From Lophius americanus (lineage: Eukaryota; Chordata; Actinopteri; Lophiiformes; Lophiidae), in the NCBI GenBank assembly GCA_037951165.1, contig JBBDHG010000024.1, positions 5,175,001-5,239,000 on the forward strand: a DNA stretch of 64,000 bases, read 5' to 3'. This document shows positions 61,001 to 64,000 of this stretch, piece after piece; position 1 is the first letter of the stretch; each line of letters opens with the position of its first letter. The notes beneath the pieces were generated by a model. The model ran no database searches. It had not been told where the DNA came from and saw only the letters and a program-made list of their open reading frames with translations. Position numbers and translations under genes: made by a program.

Positions 61001-62017
61001 CTCCATGGGGGTTAACGTGGAAAGTACACACATGTATGTCAAATACAAGCACCACAAACCAACATGACCTCCTTATCATAAATACAAATACAGTAGATTG
61101 TTATATATGATTGAATCCAATAGGTGTGACTTACATCCGTCACAGACATAATAATAAGTCAAAAAAAGACAATGTTGAATTCACTCCTGACCAATCAACC
61201 CAGTACAGCAGTTTAGCTCTGCATCAATATGTTGTCAAGACCCAACCCCATCTCACTTCTACTCGGAGCCATGGCAGAATACAAACTTCCCGTCAATCTC
61301 TAACCTTTATTGGAGACGATAAGACTACTAAAAAAACTCAAGTTGTCCCTTGAAAGAAAGCAGGTGTAAACCACTCTATCAATCAATGCTGGGTCACATT
61401 CTCAGCCAGTGAGAGACGTCTATCCACAGCTCTATTGTACGTATATGAAGAAAATATGGAGGGGAGATAGAAATAGATTGAGAAAAGCAATACATATTTG
61501 ATGAGTCAAAAATATCTGTGACAATACAGGCAGAGAGAGGACGAGAGAATATATTCAATCCTGTTACTGTACAAGAAAGTTTATCCTTCCATCTCACGGT
61601 TCACAGTCAGTGAATATTACTTCTTAAAGTCCATGTTATGTTGAATCACTTTTCTCTCTTAGACAGTGACGTCCCAATGAACTCATGATAACTGATGATT
61701 AGGGTCAGAGACAATTTATAAAGAGATATCTTACCATCACAAAGAAAATCCTCTGCATACTTATAAGACTGCAGTCGCAGACCGTAATCAGGCCCACTCA
61801 GTACTGATATAATAATTGCAGGGTCTTATCATTTTCAGGTCAAATGATTTATATCTGGTTAACCTCTACATACTCTGCGTTTTGGACAGGGTTCCTATCT
61901 GTGCATGATGCCATCGGATCCCTGAAGAGGATAGGTGAAATCAAATCCCATCTTGACAAGAAGGAAGCCAGAGAAGGATATCAAGGACATCTGAATCAAG
62001 GAGGAAAAGCTCGATAA
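51999..62017 (+). CDS. fam81b: fam81b, whole coding region (8 exons, 348 aa)
   Basis: FAM81B belongs to the FAM81 family of predicted coiled-coil proteins; its biochemical role is not well established. Joining 51999-52042, 52477-52684, 54056-54174, 55477-55606, 57091-57197, 58462-58570, 59387-59588 and 61890-62017 gives 1047 nt, 348 codons plus a stop, with every junction in phase. Family marks: LLEQAFRIKEE and SRKLLENHIQT in exon 2, GDLRGRVARCDS across exons 3-4, and a KLSK...EYHKGFLSVHDAIGSL stretch across exons 7-8. These fit FAM81B better than FAM81A as I remember both. The product is heptad-rich with no signal peptide or membrane segment. It is shorter at the N-terminus than human FAM81B (about 450 aa). 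The gene diverges from mctp1, matching the neighbours remembered at human 5q15. Confidence 0.87.
52043..52476 (+). other. fam81b: fam81b intron 1
   Basis: This 434-nt intron is AT-rich and no repeat was recognised. Its acceptor (TGTGATTGAG) lacks a good pyrimidine tract. Confidence 0.6.
52477..52684 (+). CDS. fam81b: fam81b exon 2
   Basis: This exon encodes residues 15-84, the best conserved block of the family: LLEQAFRIKEE followed by SRKLLENHIQTVTHIVKQL. It ends after a complete codon (CAG) at donor GTATAC. It is helical and probably the first coiled-coil segment. Confidence 0.88.
52685..54055 (+). other. fam81b: fam81b intron 2
   Basis: AT-rich sequence with a short internally deleted dispersed repeat at 53915-54020, just before the exon 3 acceptor. 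Nothing else was recognised. Confidence 0.6.
53915..54020 (-). repeat. Short, internally deleted dispersed fish retroposon
   Basis: CCATTCATTCATTTTCCGTA marks one end. It jumps within about 60 bp to GGATTTGAACCCCAGAGCCT, then TCTCGCTGTTT from the other end of the family consensus. It lies in fam81b intron 2, 36 bp before exon 3. Confidence 0.6.
54056..54174 (+). CDS. fam81b: fam81b exon 3
   Basis: The acceptor AATAG ends at 54055 and the donor GTAAGG starts at 54175. The exon encodes residues 85-123 plus two bases, ending in the family signature GDLRGRVAR, whose last Arg is split over the intron. Confidence 0.88.
54175..55476 (+). other. fam81b: fam81b intron 3
   Basis: Unique-looking AT-rich sequence. 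No gene, repeat family or RNA gene was recognised. Confidence 0.55.
55477..55606 (+). CDS. fam81b: fam81b exon 4
   Basis: The acceptor GGCTCAG ends at 55476 and the donor GTGAGA starts at 55607. The exon completes the split Arg, then continues the signature (CDSNICSL) and adds an acidic and basic helical stretch to residue 167, ending in phase 0. Confidence 0.87.
55607..57090 (+). other. fam81b: fam81b intron 4
   Basis: Contains a decayed LINE 3' fragment in antisense orientation (55730-55940) and a small foldback at 56033-56060. The rest is unrecognised AT-rich DNA. Confidence 0.6.
55730..55940 (-). mobile_element. LINE 3' fragment, antisense, same family as 10.98-12.41 kb
   Basis: GGCTCGCAGCGGCAGGAGGC, GTATTCCAGCTGTCCCTATC, CCAGACCAGATGAGAATTAC and TTGGTCTGCCACGGGGGTCA are the antisense of a common fish LINE C-terminal coding end, diverged. 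Confidence 0.65.
57091..57197 (+). CDS. fam81b: fam81b exon 5
   Basis: A strong acceptor (TTTATTTCAG) and GTAAGG donor bracket 35 codons plus two bases (residues 168-202). The peptide has heptad-spaced Leu residues (HNLGRLEVAL, AEIKLLEDK), consistent with coiled coil. Confidence 0.85.
57198..58461 (+). other. fam81b: fam81b intron 5
   Basis: Holds a 20-nt A run at 57816-57835. Otherwise AT-rich with no recognised element. Confidence 0.55.
57816..57835 (+). repeat. Poly(A) run (20 nt)
   Basis: An uninterrupted A run inside fam81b intron 5. No retroposon body was recognised immediately upstream. Confidence 0.95.
58462..58570 (+). CDS. fam81b: fam81b exon 6
   Basis: The acceptor TTTATAG ends at 58461 and its first G completes a Lys codon. 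Thirty-six codons follow (residues 204-239), Glu/Lys/Leu-rich and helical. The exon is closed at ATG|GTATCG because the frame meets TAG two codons into the intron. The donor is non-optimal but keeps phase 0 with the next exon. Confidence 0.75.
58571..59386 (+). other. fam81b: fam81b intron 6
   Basis: Contains a 130-codon open frame (58772-59164) not resembling any protein I know, and a 13-bp foldback at 59096-59131. Treated as non-coding. Confidence 0.55.
59387..59588 (+). CDS. fam81b: fam81b exon 7
   Basis: A good acceptor (TTTTTTTGTTCAG) and GTGAGT donor enclose 67 codons plus one base (residues 240-306). The peptide is a long amphipathic helix with LRALEARMEQFE and a KLSK...LLKQEYHKG end matching the C-terminal region of FAM81B. 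Confidence 0.87.
59589..61889 (+). other. fam81b: fam81b intron 7
   Basis: The largest intron of the model, at 2.3 kb. It holds an 18-nt A run (60004-60021) followed by a decayed LINE 3' region (60060-60975). The remaining 900 nt are unrecognised. Confidence 0.6.
60060..60975 (+). mobile_element. LINE 3' region relic, probably restriction-like-endonuclease class
   Basis: Around 60690 one frame reads VAIPADCEIRK. The frame from 60778 ends TPKLIEWFQRIQGTTSVVSH, then LKSVVLGIVKI and LKLPGLW followed by a stop at 60969. This is the C-terminus of a widespread fish non-LTR polyprotein (R2/NeSL-like by memory). Frame breaks are frequent. It sits sense in fam81b intron 7. Confidence 0.6.
61890..62017 (+). 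CDS. fam81b: fam81b exon 8 (stop codon exon)
   Basis: The acceptor TTTTGGACAG ends at 61889. Two bases complete Gly 307, then FLSVHDAIGSLKRIGEIK follows the conserved FAM81B C-terminus. The last residues, from about 336 to the TAA at 62015-62017, are Gly/Gln-rich and unlike the charged helix expected, so the very end may be off the ancestral frame. Confidence 0.8.
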
Positions 62018-62461
62018 CTTGTGAGGTTATCAGTTCGAGGGTAGCCTCCTGTAACTGTCTGAACTTTTCAAAACCCGGGGGGAATGCTTTTCTTTTACTC
62101 TGTGAGCCTGCATCTACCTACAGTACATGTTTGGCTATATTTCATTTAATCCTGCTTTCAAAATCAGATAAATGATACAGCAATTTGAAATATAGCACTC
62201 AATGAAAGATGTATGTATGCACATATACTATATAGTCTTTTATTTTAATTATTCATATCAACAATTACATAATATATAGGTAATACGGCTAATTGTCTAC
62301 CTTTTATCTGTTTCCCGATTTAATATTTTTTAATTGCTTTAAAACCTCAAAGTTTCAACCATTGTTTATTAGACGTGACTAAATCCTTATGAGCTATAGT
62401 TTAACGATTTTATGGAAACAATTTTTTTTAATAATATGATTAATGGGATTAAAGGATTAAA
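62018..62461 (+). terminator. fam81b: fam81b 3' UTR with possible polyadenylation signals
   Basis: Two ATTAAA hexamers at 62448-62453 and 62456-62461 are the nearest clear poly(A) signal variants after the stop codon. The 3' end itself cannot be fixed from sequence. Confidence 0.3.
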
Positions 62462-64000
62462 ATGTGATTATTTATTCTAGCAATGATGAAAATCCAGGCA
62501 TGATGAAGATTACACAATATATGATTTATTAAAACCTGATTGACTATTGTCCAGCTTCCAACCGGTTTGATAAATCCTTTGAACACTGTTATCCCGAGTC
62601 TTGTATAACTACTTGATAATAAAAGTGACAATTGTTGAGATACACTCTGACAAGAGGAGGGAGCAGTAAGGGAAAGGGAGACAAATGTTTGGCTCTGCTG
62701 AGATCTTCAAAATCAGTTTTCCCTGATGCCTCACATTTGCCTAACGCCTGACACTCGTTGTTTCAGCTCACATATGTGTTTGTGAGCCTTGGAAAAAATA
62801 GCCTTTCTTTCAAACAGACCCAACCCAAACCCAGTCAATAGAGTCATTTCCAAAATGTCCTGGGAGTCACCAATGTGTGCTGTAGTGATATTCAGACGAG
62901 CCATAAGGTTCTAGACTTAAGGTTCTTCTAGGTTAGCAGTGTCTTTTTCCCCCACCACTCTTCTTTCAATGTCATTTATGTCTTTTCAATGATGTAAAGC
63001 AGGGATACTTTGAATCCAGTAACCATGTGATAATATACATGAATGATTGTTCAACGCTGCTGCCAACCAGGCGAAGGCGATGAAGAACCGGGAGAACTTT
63101 TATGACAATCATTCCAACTGGGAGATGATATCCTCAAATTTATTGATTTTCTTTATTAAGAAGGGACATTCAGATTCACATTCTGGCTCACACTTTGCTG
63201 AGCTATTTTAGCACATTTGGAGCATAAGGGAACGTGGTAGGGTAAGAGTGCAGTGACAACTTTTTGAGGGGACAAGCTGTTTCAGACAGCGTGGTTCATG
63301 AAATTGTAAAAGACATTTTGATTTGCATTGTCGTTGACATCTTTTGACTCAGTTCTAAAAAACGATTATATTAAAATACCTTTCATTACTTCCAGCACAT
63401 GCCAGGGAATGCATTATCATTAAAGGATTTTAATGATTTTTATCAATATTAATCCTTTTTTATGTCATTTACAAGGCATCATATATATTCCACTATTTAT
63501 TCTACTGTTATTCGTTGGAAGCCACGCTGTCATGTTTAATACTGCTCAAAGAGTGTATGTACTTTATAACTATGGTTTGACAAGTGCTATTTTACGGAAG
63601 GTCATTGCATTCACACACAAAAAATAAAATAAATCGGACACCGTAACTCGTAATTACGTGATAAGGTGCCTGATTTTTTTTTGATTTTTTTTTTTGTGTA
63701 TGTAATACGCTTCCGTACTTTATAAATAGAATGGTATTACTATATTCTTGCCTGGTGTTTAAAAATAAAAGCTTTGGCTGTCCAGTCATGTCCTGAAGGG
63801 GAAAATCCCTTCAGAACGGATTTGGACGTCCTCCGAATTATAATAACGAAACTTACTGAACAGAAAGCGAAAGTTTGTGTGCTGAGAGGACGATAACACC
63901 CCACTGACAGTAGTTCGTCAACTATTTCATCTTAAAAGGTATTTTATTTGGATTTAATTCAAAATGTATGTATTCTATTTAACTTTTATTTCGATAGTCC
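62462..64000. other. Right flank, no recognised gene
   Basis: AT-rich DNA beyond fam81b. A short frame near 63064-63210 and frames of up to 65 codons are not recognisable. The last 200 bp hold an ISRE-like motif and a small CTGAAGGG foldback. Confidence 0.45.
63863..63876 (+). promoter_or_regulatory. ISRE-like motif
   Basis: GAAAGCGAAAGTTT fits the GAAANNGAAA core bound by interferon regulatory factors. It is a sequence match only. No promoter or target gene is visible inside the window. Confidence 0.25.

Noticed and set aside
63064..63210. Short frame (QAKAMKNRENFYDNHSNWEM) that looked exon-like
   Set aside because: No convincing acceptor and donor pair and no recognisable homology.
1..64000. 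CRISPR arrays, operons, phage or plasmid features
   Set aside because: No regularly spaced direct repeats, no ribosome-binding-site gene clusters and no long bacterial-type frames. The DNA is clearly vertebrate.

Overview
The window looks like nuclear DNA from a ray-finned (teleost, probably percomorph) fish. It has intron-exon genes with GT/AG junctions, no prokaryotic gene layout, many microsatellites, and a dense layer of decayed transposons of types typical of fish: Tc1/mariner, L2-like, Rex1-like and other LINEs, tRNA-derived SINEs, and MITEs. Family names for repeats rest on recognition from memory and were not checked by search.

Two genes can be supported. On the minus strand, 46254-46787 is the first coding exon (178 codons) of mctp1, which encodes a protein with multiple C2 domains and transmembrane segments. 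It has a strong Kozak start, a good splice donor and a possible TATA box upstream. Everything to its left (1-46253) reads as its first intron: I found no C2-domain exon there, only repeats and unrecognised sequence, so the intron appears to exceed 46 kb. On the plus strand, 51999-62017 holds a complete eight-exon coding model for fam81b, a coiled-coil protein. All junctions keep phase and the product is 348 residues. The two genes are divergent, with about 5.2 kb between start codons. From memory, MCTP1 and FAM81B are also neighbours in this orientation at human 5q15.

Layout: 1-46253, mctp1 intron 1, with a Tc1 relic (7.66-8.91 kb), LINE relics (10.98-12.41, 16.24-17.0, 21.48-22.39, 32.65-34.24 and 34.73-37.03 kb), SINE/MITE copies and microsatellites; 46254-46910, mctp1 exon 1 and promoter; 46911-51989, intergenic, with a LINE fragment and SINE-like pieces; 51990-62017, fam81b with repeats in introns 2, 4 and 7; 62018-64000, fam81b 3' UTR and flank.

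The clearest unexplained signal is a set of short, perfect or near-perfect foldback hairpins scattered through non-coding DNA (arms up to 24 bp, loops of 3-11 nt). I see no new multi-gene system. The rest is ordinary, repeat-rich vertebrate DNA.
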